64,000 bases of DNA, taken from the NCBI GenBank assembly GCA_008000375.1, contig SMOI01000098.1, forward strand, positions 33,886 to 97,885, read 5' to 3'. Shown here one piece after another: positions 52,250-63,035 of the stretch. Position 1 is the first letter of the stretch, and each line of letters starts with the position of its first letter. The position numbers and the translations under genes are program-made. Origin of the DNA: Poteriospumella lacustris. Lineage: Eukaryota > Sar > Chrysophyceae > Chromulinales > Dinobryaceae. The notes beneath the pieces were generated by a model. That model was given only the letters and a program-made list of their open reading frames with translations. It did not search any database and was not told the DNA's origin.

Positions 52250-52729
52250 CCCGATTGTGGAAGAATGTGGGAAGAGATGGACCAAAGCGGTCTAGGCGGT
52301 CGGTCTACAATGAGGTGAGCGGGCTTTGCGGTGGATCTGTTGTGAATAGCGCCGCCCGAGCGACCGACGACCGAGCGACGAGCGACCGATCGCAGCGCGA
52401 CGCTCAATGTACAAAACCAGTGATCAATAATGTGTAACTGGCGCGCATATGTCGCCGACGAAGGCACAGGGCCTGACGCCCTGCCACCTCTTCGCCACTT
52501 CTGACCCTCTCCACTTCTCCGAGATCTCTCTCGATCCTCTCCACTTCTTGGTCCTCTCCACTTCTATGCAGATCTCTGTCCGTTCGGCGCAAACCGGCGG
52601 ACCCGACACCCACCGTCGACTCGCACAGGCCCAGCGACTCGCAACTGCTGCGCCGTGCACACCCACTCACTCCCTCACGCAATTTACTCACAAACACGCC
52701 GCTAAACCTATCTCTATTCTACCGGTGGC
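52250..52729. other. Intergenic region right of the palindrome
   Basis: Holds the kinase promoter (AATGTGGGAAGAGATGG is shared with the displaced left copy), a GACCGA/GAGCGA-rich tract at ~52357-52400, and a C/T-rich stretch (CTCTCCACTTCT repeated three times) at ~52505-52565. No gene is seen. Confidence 0.5.
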
Positions 52730-54556
52730 CTACGCCGTCAGAAGCGGATGCAGCCGCGTGAACAGGCCGGCGAACGCGTCGTAAGACACGTAGCCGCTCC
52801 CGCCGCCGCTGGAGAGCTCGACGTCCATACGCGCCAGCTCATCGACTATCGCCGCCCGCTGCGGGTCGTTCGTCGCCCCTTCCACTGCGAATTCCGCCAA
52901 GTCGTGCAGCATCACGCGCACACAGTCCGCGCGGACGCACTGCTTGTGCTCGTTGCCGAAGGCGTCCACTTCGGTTTGGTAGCTGCTCTCGGAGGACGCA
53001 GCGGCACCGGTGGCTTCCTCATCGTCGGCGGCGATCGCCGAGTGCTGCAAAAAGGCTTGCGTTTCGTCTCTCGTTCCAAGTCGATAGCGACGCCAGCATC
53101 GCCGGGCGACGTCGTGGACCACACGCTCCGTCTGCGCCGCGTCCGCTGCTCGCTGCCGAAGGAGCGTCGCGAAGAAGTCTTTGCCGCTGGGCCTCGACTC
53201 CAACGCCGCGCGCACATAGTCCGACGACTGCATCTCCATCAGCCGCGAAACCGTCCGGTCGAAGGCGAAGACCTCGTCGACGGCCGCGGCCTGCAGCTGC
53301 CGCTGGCCGTCGTCCACGTCCAACAGCTGCGTCGCCTCGGCCGCGGCGCCCAACAGCACCAGCACTTTGTGGTCGTACAGCGCGTCAATCAGCGTGATGA
53401 ACCTCCGCAGTTCATTGCGCTGGTGCAGCGACAGTCGGGGGACGTTCGTGACGCAAATGACGTCGAACGCCTGCGCCAACGCGAGGTAGTCCGCCGCGCC
53501 GTAGTTGCGGCGGCACAGGTCGTCGAACGAGAACTTCGCCGCGCGCCGACCCGTGACGAGCGACGGAATGCGAAAGCTGTGTCCGTAGATCACCATTTCC
53601 GCTGAGCGACAAAGGCCGCCAGCGAGGGCCTCACGATCCGCGGGCGACAGCACTCGCAACGAGGGTTTGAACTCGTCGAAGCGCAGCGCGAGGGCCTCCT
53701 GCGTCTCCGCCGAGGGGCAGAAGTAGACGTTCTTCGCGTGGTGTTGGTACAGCTGCAGGCGATAGTCCACCTGCTCTTCGGCTTCTCGTAGGAAAGAGAA
53801 CACCACAGAGCGCTGCTCCAACAGGCCGATGAAGGGCACGAAGAGATCGCGCTGCAGCCCGTTGCGATACAGATCGGACGGCGGCCGGTTGGACGTGGCG
53901 CACAGAATCAGGCCGCGCGCAAAGAGCGCCTCGAAGAGACTTTTGAGAATCATCGCGTCGGCGATGTCCGTCACTTGGAACTCGTCGAAGCAGATGACGT
54001 GGCTCTCCCCGATGATCTCGTCGGCCAGCTGATCGGCGATGGAGACGGGCTTCCCTCGAGCGGTGCTTCCGACCTTCAGGTGGTGGATGCGCTTGTGGAC
54101 GTTGAGCATGAAGTCGTGGAAGTGGATTCTTCTCTTCTTCTCCACAGGGAGACTCTCAAAAAACAAATCCATCAGGAAAGTCTTCCCGCACCCAGTCGAG
54201 CCCCACATGTACAACGATTTGGGGATCAGCGCCCCCGCGGCGGTGGCCCCGCCTTGCTCGTTGGCGCTACCTTCATCATCGTCGTCAAAGAAGGCGAACC
54301 ACCCTTGGCTTCTCTGTTTCTGTGGCCGTTGAGGCTTCTGTGATATGTTGTTGACGTGCTTCACCGCGATGCGCTTGTAGTCGATACATTCATCATATAA
54401 TCGCTGAAGCTGTTGAACTGCTTTCTCTTGAACGGGATCTACACTGATAGATCCTCGACGAATTCGTTCTTCGTACTCGCGAAGCGGACCGGGCCTTATA
54501 TTGGAGTATAAACGTCCGCGCAGCAACAGTCGGCTGCGAAAGGTTGTGGCCAACAT
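52730..54556 (-). CDS. AFG1-like mitochondrial ATPase with C-terminal extension
   Basis: Single exon, 608 residues from the ATG at 54554-54556 (the preceding codon is GTG). A basic, hydroxylated N terminus (LATTFRSRLLLRGRLYS) looks like a mitochondrial presequence. The AFG1/LACE1 P-loop ATPase core follows: SLYMWGSTGCGKTFLMDLFFE (Walker A), HFHDFMLNVHKRIH, VICFDEFQVTDIADAMIL (Walker B), an ATSNRPPSDLYRNGLQRDLFVPFI stretch with sensor residues, and FDDLCRRNYGAADYLALA..FDVICVTNVPRLSLHQRNELRRFITLIDALYD, conserved to the family's usual end. About 190 further residues follow, ending in ELSSGGGSGYVSYDAFAGLF, which resembles an EF-hand loop. AFG1 acts in turnover of mitochondrially encoded respiratory subunits. 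Confidence 0.9.
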   Translation of the reverse strand: MLATTFRSRLLLRGRLYSNIRPGPLREYEERIRRGSISVDPVQEKAVQQLQRLYDECIDYKRIAVKHVNNISQKPQRPQKQRSQGWFAFFDDDDEGSANEQGGATAAGALIPKSLYMWGSTGCGKTFLMDLFFESLPVEKKRRIHFHDFMLNVHKRIHHLKVGSTARGKPVSIADQLADEIIGESHVICFDEFQVTDIADAMILKSLFEALFARGLILCATSNRPPSDLYRNGLQRDLFVPFIGLLEQRSVVFSFLREAEEQVDYRLQLYQHHAKNVYFCPSAETQEALALRFDEFKPSLRVLSPADREALAGGLCRSAEMVIYGHSFRIPSLVTGRRAAKFSFDDLCRRNYGAADYLALAQAFDVICVTNVPRLSLHQRNELRRFITLIDALYDHKVLVLLGAAAEATQLLDVDDGQRQLQAAAVDEVFAFDRTVSRLMEMQSSDYVRAALESRPSGKDFFATLLRQRAADAAQTERVVHDVARRCWRRYRLGTRDETQAFLQHSAIAADDEEATGAAASSESSYQTEVDAFGNEHKQCVRADCVRVMLHDLAEFAVEGATNDPQRAAIVDELARMDVELSSGGGSGYVSYDAFAGLFTRLHPLLTA

Positions 54557-54766
54557 CACAGGAAATCAATTAGAATCCCAGATACAGTGAATTCCGGTGG
54601 CCTTTATCAAGATAGATTACGAAGACGGCCTGCTCTATCAATTCTCGAATCGCTTCGCATCCACATGTAGCCTCATAGCTTGTGGAGTGTTGGAAAGACG
54701 GTCGATCCAGTTCGGAATGAAAGAGTGATTCGCCGTGGCGCGGCGTCATCGTCGTCGTGACGCGGA

Positions 54767-54900
54767 GCTGACAACGACAAGTGACAAGCCTGTTTGGCTC
54801 ACACCGACAACCGACAACCGACAACCGACAACTGACAACCGACAACCGACAACCCCCTCGACAAAAGACAAGCGACAACCGATATCGCGACATCGGCGTG
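54767..54900. repeat. GACAACC-type minisatellite in divergent promoter region
   Basis: A degenerate heptamer CGACAAC is repeated about seven times at 54803-54854, flanked by GACAACGACAAGTGACAA and by ATCGCGACATCGGCGTG. Related sequence, with the same 18-mer, occurs at 57497-57622. It lies between the AFG1-like gene (minus) and bL35m (plus). Confidence 0.85.
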
Positions 54901-55056
54901 GTGGGCGGCGCGACGGCGCGACTGATCAACTCATTCATCGAGGTGGCTCTCCAAACCACTCTGCTTCACGACTCCAAGCAGCAACTCTATTCTATCACAA
55001 TAGATTGTCTGAGCGCGCCGGCATTAACATCCATTGAATCCATATTGCGCCGAACA

Positions 55057-55523
55057 ATGTTTGCCCGATCGTTTCTCACGAGGATCCTTCCAGCATTCAG
55101 AAGTACCTTTCCCTCAACGGTATCAGCCTCACCTTTGGGATCGCAGTTTCTCACTCTATCAAAGTTGCCTCTGCGAGCATCATATCACTCATCTTCAGCA
55201 GTCTTTGGAAAAATTAAAACGAAAAAAGCCGCCGCGAAGAGACTGTTGAAGACTGGAAAAGGTGTGTGGTAGTGCTCCCCTCTTCCTGTCTTGATCATCC
55301 TCAAATCTGTTCGTCCGCGTAGGTGATTTGAAGTACGGCAAAGCTGGCAAACGCCATCTGAACAAGCACAAGTCAAGCTCACAGCTCAGTCGCCTGGGCG
55401 AAAAGGTACGTGGCAGACGACCCGGCGGTAGATTCCGACTCGATCAACCTGCAATATGTTGTCTCATAGGGCATTCTCGAGGGAATCTGGGCGAAGAAAA
55501 TGAAGCTTCTGGTGCCATATTAA
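55057..55523 (+). CDS. MRPL35: Mitochondrial large-subunit ribosomal protein bL35m
   Basis: Three exons, 55057-55261, 55323-55405 and 55470-55523 (introns 61 and 64 bp), 113 residues. A presequence of ~47 residues (MFARSFLTRILPAFRSTF...) is followed by the compact basic bL35 fold: KTKKAAAKRLLKTGKGDLKYGKAGKRHLNKHKSSSQLSRLG, and a C terminus ending KKMKLLVPY, as in bacterial L35 (KxxLPY). The splicing is needed to bring GKAGKRH and LLVPY into frame. The product would be imported into mitochondria and sit in the 50S-like subunit. It is convergent with the coatomer gene (76 bp between stops). Confidence 0.93.
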
Positions 55524-55599
55524 GAACAAGAAAATCAGTAATGCCAATGTCGGGGCAGCGAATAATTAGTTGTGACCTTCACCCCGCACAGAGGACGCG

Positions 55600-57330
55600 T
55601 TAACCAATGAGGTAGTCCTCCGACGAGAGACTTTTCGATAGACCGTAGTCCACAGTCTCGTTTGATCCCACCCCGACGACCTCGATGACGTCCATGTCGC
55701 AGAACAACTGCTCCGACGAGAACGACACTTGAATGGGGAAGAACGCGTCGGCGTCTCGCTGGGCGATGGAGAACTCCAACGACGCAGAGGCGAAGGAGCG
55801 GTCATCCACCAAGTCCATTTCCCACAGCAGTTCCGACGAGGCAGACACATGTTTGTACTGCCCGTCGGCGTTGACCACATTCGGCGACGCGGACGTCCCC
55901 AACGGAATGCGAATCTGGACGTTGTGCAGGTTCTTCACGAAACGCAGCTCGGTAGAAAACTCAATCGAAACGTTCATCTGTCCACGCCCTTCTTCTTCGG
56001 GCCAGCAATTGATTCTGATGGGCGCCAAGTCGTCAGGAGAGCCGGAGCTGGTCCATTTCAGAATGCCAACAGGTCGGCCGGAGGGAAAGCCTTTGCCGGC
56101 GCCACCGTCCTTCAACTGCAAGATGTTCTGCTTCTCGTAGACTTGCTTGTTGATCTTCGGGTGAGTGTTGAACGAGAAGCTTTGATTGACTGCCGCAGAG
56201 AGCGGCTTCAGTTTGATCATGCAGTTGGAGATCTCCTCAGACTGGGCTGTGAGCGTCAGGGAGCCGCGCACCTCGCAGCTCTCCACGTTTCCGTCCTTCG
56301 ATATTTTCGCAGAAACCTTCTCAGCAAGCGCGAGCATCAGCGGGCGCTGGATCACTGCTGGGGCTGCAACAGCGGCGGCACTCTCAGCCGCCTTGGATGG
56401 AGCCGCGGCGGCGATGGGGGCGAGCTTGTCCTCCTTGATCAGCGCGTCCTCGAACGCCTTCGTCTTCGTGGCCGCCCCGAGCGACATTCCCTTGACGCCG
56501 CGATTAGAACCACCGATCGATCCCACAGAAGCAGTTGCGGACGACGACGAGACAGGAGACGCTGCCGACGTCACCACATTCGCTTGCGCCGAAGACGACG
56601 AGGAGCTGAAGGACGACATGCTCGACGACCCGCCCATCGCGGCATCGCTCGACGACAGACCCGCCATTCGTTGCTCACGCTGCTTCGCTTTGATGGAGCT
56701 CGCCGCAGCAGCGGCTTGGTCACGCGCAGACTCCATTTTGCTCATTTTGATCATGTTGTGCAGCTTCTCCTCGTGGCTCTCCATCTCCATGTTCGTTCGG
56801 ATCTGCTGCAGCGTCACGTTCTCGCGGTGCCCGCCCGTGGTGATGACCTCGTCGAAGGCAAACAGCAGGTCGAAGGCATACTCAATGACCTTGTCCTCCG
56901 ACAGGTTTCCGGCCGTTCCGGTGATGTTCGGAACCACCTTCGACAGCAGTCGCAGCGTGTCCAAATCCTCGACGATGTTGCTCGCACGATTGGTGATGAT
57001 GAGCAAGTAGAAGCCGTCCAACGGTTGGTACACGTATCTGAGCAGAGCAAACGTGAGATTTATACCCTCGACCTTTTCGAAGCCCAAGGGAACGCAGTAC
57101 CTGACAGCTTCCGTCTCGATGAACGTGTGCTGCTTGTTTTCGGTTCCCATTAGTTTCGGGAACGCAGCGAGCAGTCCTTCGATCCGAATCCGCGTCATTT
57201 CAACGAATTGACGAGACATAAGCGCTAAATGATTCAGTGTGTGTCAACACAGTGGGACAAGGCACAGGATTCGCCACACTGACTGACCTTTTCCGCCTTT
57301 CGTACAGATCGCAGCACTGAGCACAACCAT
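55600..57330 (-). CDS. ARCN1: Coatomer subunit delta (archain)
   Basis: Exons complement(55600-57037, 57101-57224, 57288-57330), introns 63 bp each, 534 residues. The N terminus reads MVVLSAAICTKGGK, then ALMSRQFVEMTRIRIEGLLAAFPKLM, then [43 protein letters not shown] and FAFDEVITTGGHRENVTLQQIRTNMEMESHEEK, the longin/sigma-like domain of delta-COP. A Ser/Ala-rich linker leads to a mu-homology domain at ~300-534. Delta-COP is part of the F-subcomplex of the COPI coat, acting in Golgi-to-ER transport. The 63-bp second intron has no stop and keeps frame; without splicing, 21 extra residues would split the highly conserved VRYVYQP segment, so it is a true intron. Confidence 0.94.
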
Positions 57331-57496
57331 TTTCAACCCAGTGGGACACCAAATGTGCTGGTTAAATTCTAATTTTCGGTCGGTGAAGTTCTGATTCGGA
57401 GAACCTTATTCTCTGGTGTGGTCCACGCGTCCACGCCGCAACAAGCCTATTTCCCACGCCGAAGCTCTCAAGTCTCAATCTCGCACAAGGCGATCC

Positions 57497-57622
57497 AAGT
57501 CGAAGTCGTCAACAGCGACAGCGCAGCCGGCCGCCGCGACCGCGACAAGCGACAAGCGACAGCGACAAGCGATAACGACATGCGACATCGGCCTGCCGAC
57601 AACGACAAGTGACAAACACGCA
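57497..57622. repeat. GACAAGCGACAA-type repeat in divergent promoter region
   Basis: A degenerate array of CGACAAG(C) units with the same GACAACGACAAGTGACAA 18-mer seen upstream of bL35m. It lies between coatomer delta (minus) and the large EGF gene (plus). A second small tandem, CATACAGTTCGC repeated three times, is at ~57743-57778. Confidence 0.85.
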
Positions 57623-57830
57623 GCAGTTTCGGCGGTTTCAAATTGTTGCGCGTGCGCGGCTCGACCCTGCGCCCTGCGCCGACACGTTGTTCGATCGAAA
57701 GAGCTGACGGCCCTTTGAACACAATAAACCGAGTGGAAACCATACAGTTCGCCATACAGTTCGCCATACAGTTCGCCGAACCTGTGTTTAAAAGCAGCGC
57801 AGCGGATGTCGACAGCAAACGCCAAGTGAA

Positions 57831-60800
57831 ATGAATATCCTCAGTGGCAGTCCCCGTGTTGCCATCCTTTTCATTTCTTTGCTTGCCATTGTTGTGAAAT
57901 TATCGTCGCCGAGTGTTCTTTGTAAAGGGCGGGGCTATCGAGATGTTGATGGAAGTTGCGTTTGCAGTGGCCGCTACTACGGAGAAAATTGCGAATATGG
58001 TACGTCCAGCGCCGCTGTCCACGCCGAAGTGCTAACGCGTTGCTTTGTTCCAGTCCATTGCCCGTTTGGCCCCTCGTGGTTGGCAGTTCCAGTGGAGCAC
58101 TACACGAGGAACCAACAGTTCGCCGAGTGCTCAGACATGGTACGTTGCGGTTCCCGACGACGTTTTCATCGCCGCTTATCGTTGGGCTGCAGGGTCACTG
58201 CGACATGCTGAGCGGTATTTGCAAGTGCAGAGATGGCTACGAGGGCGCGGCATGCGAGCGAAGTAAGTGCTTCACCTTCAGCAACCGATCTCGCGACTGA
58301 TCCCGCTGTGTCTTAGTTGGCTGCCCGACGAGCAGCGACAACGCGACGTACACCACGCTGCCCACCGGTCTGTACGTCAACGAGGGAGGGGACGGCTTGG
58401 GCTTCGTCGACGGCGCCGGGGTCCCTCTCGGGGTGCCCTCCATCCCTCGCGGCGCTGTCTGCTCAGGGCACGGGCTGTGTCGCACGCTGCGAGAGGCCGG
58501 CAGCTCCTTCGACGGTCTCCAGCTGCAGCGACCGCCGGTGAACTACGACAACTGGGACGCCGATCGCATTTCCGGCTGTCTTTGCGACCCAGGCTACGGG
58601 GGCGTCGCATGCGAGAAGCGCCAGTGCCCGCACGGGCTGAACCCCTCGGACCCCGCCTCGTTCTACGCCAAACGCGAAACGTTCGTGATCCACTGCCGAG
58701 CCAACGCCGGGCACTTCGCCATCCAGGTCCTGGGCCGCACGACGGGGCCGATTCCCTGGGATGCAGACCCCGCCACGCTGCGGCACATCCTACGCAGCAG
58801 TCTCGCGGGGCTCGGCTCCCAGCAATACGTCGCCGACGACGTGTCGGTGCAGATGGCGGCCAACAACGTCACCGGCGTCGCCAGCGTCTGCCGCGAAGAC
58901 CGCGTCACCGAGACGCAGATCGTCCTCTCGGCCAGTCCGGGGCCCATGCCGCCGATGAGGCTGCTGCGTGCCACGGCCAACAACCGGCGCTGGCCGCTGG
59001 GGTCGCAGCGGCTGCGGCTGCACGGCGACGAGAACGCCGCGTTCCTGCGGATGGCGTCGCAGCACTTCCTCTTCTGCCCGGCCTGCGGCTTCGGCGCGGA
59101 CTGCCACCAGGCGCAGATCCACCTGCGCTACCTCGACGAGCTCACGGCCGCGGTGAACGTCTCGGACAACGACGCCGCCGCGGAGCTCCAGCGAGCGGTG
59201 TGGGGGCTGCTGTCGCTGAGACGCGCGGGGTACGCCAACCTGCAGGTCAACGTCACCGCGTACGACGCCGACTCGGGCGACCCGACGGCGCGCAACAACC
59301 GCCTGTGTCGCGAGACGGCCGACACGACCACCGTCGTGACGCTGTACTCCGACTACGGCAACGTGCAGCCGGCGCTGCAGCTGGTGGTGGGCGGCTCGCT
59401 GGCGCGACAGCGCGCGCTCAACGTGTCGCTCTCGGACCACACGGGCAACGGCACGCGCTGGGAGTGCTCGGGCCAGGGCGTCTGCGACACGAACGTCGGT
59501 CTGTGCAAGTGCCTGCAGCAGTACAACGCCGCCAGCGAGGCCGCCGACTTCTCCGTCGTCTCGTCGAACGGCCGGCGCGACGCGACGGCGGCGGCCGGGA
59601 CGCGCGGCGACTGCGGCTTCGTTCTCCGCGCGCCGCAGAGCTGTCTCGCGGCGATGTCGCCGGTGAGCCGCCTGACCGATCGGCGGCCGTGCTCCGGCCA
59701 CGGCGTGTGCCAGAACGCCACGTCCTCCGAGGGCGTCTACTGCCTGTGCGAGGACGGCTTCCTCGGCGTCGACTGCTCGTTGCGCACGTGTCCGGTCGGC
59801 CGCTCGTTCTTCGACGAGCCGCTCTTCAACGACACGGCGCACCGCGCCAGCGTCGAATGCTCCGGCAACGGCGACTGCGACCGCCGCTCCGGCCTCTGTC
59901 GCTGTCGCGCGGGCTTCACCGGGGCGGCCTGCGACGTCAAAGACTGCGCGCGCGACGCCGCCAGCGGCGTCCCCTGCTCCGGCCGGGGCCGCTGTCTGTC
60001 CGTGCGCAGCTTCTTCTCGCTCTTCGGCCTCCGCTACGGCAACGTCAGCTTCGGTCAGACGGCGACCGGCGTCCTGACCAGCGACCGGCGCGGCTTCCCC
60101 GGCGACGCGGCGCGCAACCGCCAGCGCAACTCGCTGGCGGCCAGCTCGGTCGCCGCGGGCAACTGGGAGGCCGACCTCTGGTTCGAGTGCGTCTGCGCGG
60201 CCTCCCTCACCCCCGCGCCGGCCGACGCGCCGCGCCTGCGCGACAACGGCCGCAGCTTGGTGGCCGACCCGCAGCGCCCGGTCACGGGGCCCAGGTACGT
60301 CTCTCCGCCGCTTCGCGTCGCCTCGTGGCCCACCGTCTAACCGTCCGTCCGTCCGTCTCACTGCCCGTCCGACCGACAGACGCGAGGTCAGCGGCTACTC
60401 GTACGGCTCTCGGCCGCTGCCCGGCTTCGCGTCCTTCGACTGCTCGCAGTTCCGCTGCCCCACCGGCGACTTCGACGCGGCGCTCTTCCGCTCGACGGAG
60501 CTCGAGGTGCAGAAAGTCGTGTGCACGTGGCGCGAGAGCTACAACGCGTCGGTGGGCAGCTTCTCGCTGGCGCTGCCGGGCACCGGGCAGCGGTCGCTGC
60601 CGATCGCGTTCAACGCGTCGTCCGCCGACATCGCGCGCGCCATTTCGCACGTGGCGGCCATCGGCAACGTGTCGGTGGCCTTCTTCTACACGGGCGACGA
60701 CGACGACGACAGCGCGACGTACGCGGCCTGCTCGGCGCTATACAACGCGACGTACGGCGGCTTCTTCGTGCGCTTCGAGACGGAGGCCGGCGCCATGCCG

Positions 60801-61145
60801 CTGCTGGCGGTGCACGAGGGCGTCTTCGGCGGCAACATCACCGTCAGCCGGCTGCAGGCGGGCAACAGCACCGCGGAGGAGTGCGGCGGGCCGCGCCGTG
60901 GCTTCTGCAACCGCCGCACGGGCCGGTGCCTGTGCAACCGCGGCTTCTCCAGCAGCAGCGGCGCCGGCAACGTCGCGGGCGCGCGCGGCGACTGCTCGTT
61001 CTTCTCCGGCGCGAGCGAGGACTACGGCGCGAGCGACGACCCGTTTCGTCGGTTCTTTGGCCGCGACGGCGCCGGCGACCGCCGCAGCGGCGTCAACGGC
61101 GCCGACAGTCGCCGCGCGAAGGCGACGCGCGAGATGGACCTGTGA
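57831..61145 (+). CDS. Large secreted EGF-repeat protein
   Basis: Five exons, 57831-57999, 58054-58139, 58193-58262, 58317-60294 and 60380-61145 (introns 54, 53, 54 and 85 bp), 1022 residues in exact phase. A hydrophobic signal segment (VAILFISLLAIVVKL) is followed by EGF-type modules (GSCVCSGRYYGENCEY, GHCDMLSGICKCRDGYEGAACER, CSGHGVCQNATSSEGVYCLCEDGFLGVDC, CSGNGDCDRRSGLCRCRAGFTGAACDVKDC). Its YDNWDADRISGCLCDPGYGGVACEKRQCPHG stretch parallels the palindrome EGF protein (NWDRRKIRGCVCDATYGDVDCSKRLCPYG), so the two are paralogous in part. No clear C-terminal membrane span is seen. Exons 4-5 are much more GC-rich than the genes left of 52 kb. The role is unknown; adhesion or surface-coat function is a guess. 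Confidence 0.85.
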
Positions 61146-61306
61146 GCGACCTGTAATGATCTACTGCACTGCCCCCAGCCCTCTGAGAGAGAGATAGAGA
61201 AAGAGAGAGAAACACAGCGAGTGATTCGTGAATATCCACTTCCCAATCGTTACATGTGAAGCCTGCAGACTGCTGCGTATGAACAACGGCGAGGCGTGGG
61301 CGGCGT
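61146..61306. repeat. GA-rich microsatellite between convergent genes
   Basis: A purine-rich GAGAGA/GATAGAGA tract at ~61183-61215 in the short spacer between the EGF stop and the eS24 3' end. Confidence 0.7.
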
Positions 61307-61862
61307 TTAACCGGCGCGCTTGGCCTTGTGCTTGGCAATGCGTCTGCCAAGACCGAAGACCTTGTTGGTCTTGTTCTTCTTCTCCTTGATCTGCTTTCTG
61401 GATCCTTCGCGCTTCTTGGTCAGACCGTTTCTGGCCAGGCGGTATCTGGGCTCGTACTTCTTGGCGGCCTCGACGCTGTCGTAGACCAGGGCGAAGCCAG
61501 TGGACTTTCCACCACCGAAGTCGGTTCTGAAGCCGAAGGTGAACACTCTGTTGGCATCGCTGACCTTCAAAAGCTGCGCGCGCGACAATCGAAACGAATC
61601 AGAAGCGGAGCGGAGGACGCGGACGCACAGCAGCGACCATTTACCTGAGACAGCTTTTCTTGAAGCTCAACCTTGCTGACGTTGGCTCTGCCAGGGTGAA
61701 GGACATCGACCACCTAATCAGAACAAACAATGCGACGAGTAAAGCACCGCTTCGACGACCGAGTCACTTGGCGCTCAAACTTACGAACTGCTTTCTGGCG
61801 AGCAGCGCGTTTCTGATGAACTTCCGTGTGCGGATTTGAATGGGAAGCTTGTCTCCGGCCAT
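61307..61862 (-). CDS. RPS24: Ribosomal protein eS24 (40S subunit)
   Basis: Three exons, complement(61307-61573, 61645-61713, 61785-61862), introns 71 bp each, 137 residues. Recognised by [84 protein letters not shown] and the lysine-rich tail [21 protein letters not shown]. Length and order match cytosolic eS24 throughout, so this is a small-subunit protein involved in pre-rRNA processing and the decoding-side body of the ribosome. It is divergent from Rab1 across 475 bp. Confidence 0.96.
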
Positions 61863-62337
61863 GATTGATAATAGTGGATGTGGATGTGAGCACTCTCGGC
61901 GTTAATAATCGTCGCCGATTTGGAGCTCTCGCCTCGCTCCTCGCTCTGGCCGCGGCGATTCTGTGGCGAGTGGCCGGTGGCCGAGCCACAAAATGTGCCG
62001 CGCCGTGTCGCCGCCCGCGCGACACCGCTCGACCGCGGGCGTTTCATTTTTGGGGCCGCCGAGCGACGCGGGGTCGTCGTCGTCGTCATGTCTCCGCTGT
62101 CGCGGCGGATTCGCGTCGGCGACCGGCGACGATGCGACGATGCGACGGTGCGACGATGCGACGATGGGAACAAAACAAACAAAGTTTCGCCTTCGCAGCA
62201 GCCGCAGACCAGACTACAGCCGCCACGATCAGCGCTCCGAAGGAAAGTCCTCAGAACCCCAAAAGCCTCTTCGCGTTCCCGTCGCGGTCTGCCGTTTCGC
62301 ATCGAACTCTCCGCAGAAAGCCCCCGCCACCGGCAGC
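61863..62337. promoter_or_regulatory. Divergent promoter region between eS24 and Rab1
   Basis: GC-rich 475-bp interval with a CGTCGTCGTCGT tract near 62072-62090 and a GCGACGATGCGACGATGCGACG tandem at ~62125-62165, both of simple-repeat character. Open frames inside it are low-complexity. Confidence 0.45.
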
Positions 62338-63035
62338 ATGACCAACAGAAAAGATTACGACGAGAAATTCAAGGTGAGGACGAGCCCTTGTCGATCTGTT
62401 TCTTCCAGAGCCCCGCAGTTCATCGCTCATTGTGCTGTTGATTTCAGCTGGTTCTCATCGGCGACACCGGAGTGGGCAAATCATGTCTGCTGCTGCGATT
62501 CGCCGACGACACTTTCACAGAGAATTACATATCCACCATCGGGGTCGATTTTCGCTTCCGCACCGTAAAAATAGACAAGAAGACAGTGAAGCTGCAGATT
62601 TGGGACACGGCTGGGCAGGAGAGGTACCGCACCATCACGTCCGCGTACTATCGCGGCGCAGACGGCATTATCATGGTGTACGACGTCACAAACGAAGACT
62701 CCTTTCGGCACATCAACGATTGGCTGCTCGAGGTCAATCGGTACGCCTCCGAGTCGACCAGCAAGCTGATCGTCGGCAACAAGACCGACCTGCCCAACCG
62801 CGTCATCTCCACCGAGGCGCTCAAGTCCTACGCGGACCAGTTGCAAATACCCTTCATCGAGACGTCCGCTTTTGATGCCAGCAATGTGAACGAAGCGTTT
62901 GAGCAGATCACGCGCAGTTTACTCTACAAGAACTCGCCCGCGAAGGCCGGAGACGCCGCGGGGAAGAAGGCGGGTGACGTCGCCAAACTCGACAAGGACA
63001 ACACGGCGAAGCACGGCAAGAGCGGCTGCTGTTGA
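62338..63035 (+). CDS. RAB1: Rab1/Ypt1 family small GTPase
   Basis: Two exons, 62338-62373 and 62448-63035 (intron 74 bp), 207 residues. All GTPase motifs are present: P-loop GDTGVGKS, switch I with [47 protein letters not shown] and ETSAF. The effector region and the C-terminal CC (KHGKSGCC), for double geranylgeranylation, fit Rab1, which controls ER-to-Golgi transport. Rab8/Rab10-like proteins are the main alternative. RFRTV replaces the usual FKIRTI at the end of switch I. Confidence 0.94.

Noticed and set aside
54803-54854. Possible CRISPR-like array
   Set aside because: Heptamer minisatellite without spacers, in a eukaryotic promoter region.
58267-61197. 976-codon open frame overlapping the large EGF gene in another frame
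   Set aside because: Arg/Ala/Gly-rich shadow produced by high third-position GC. The spliced EGF frame has signal peptide, cysteine spacing and exact intron phases.
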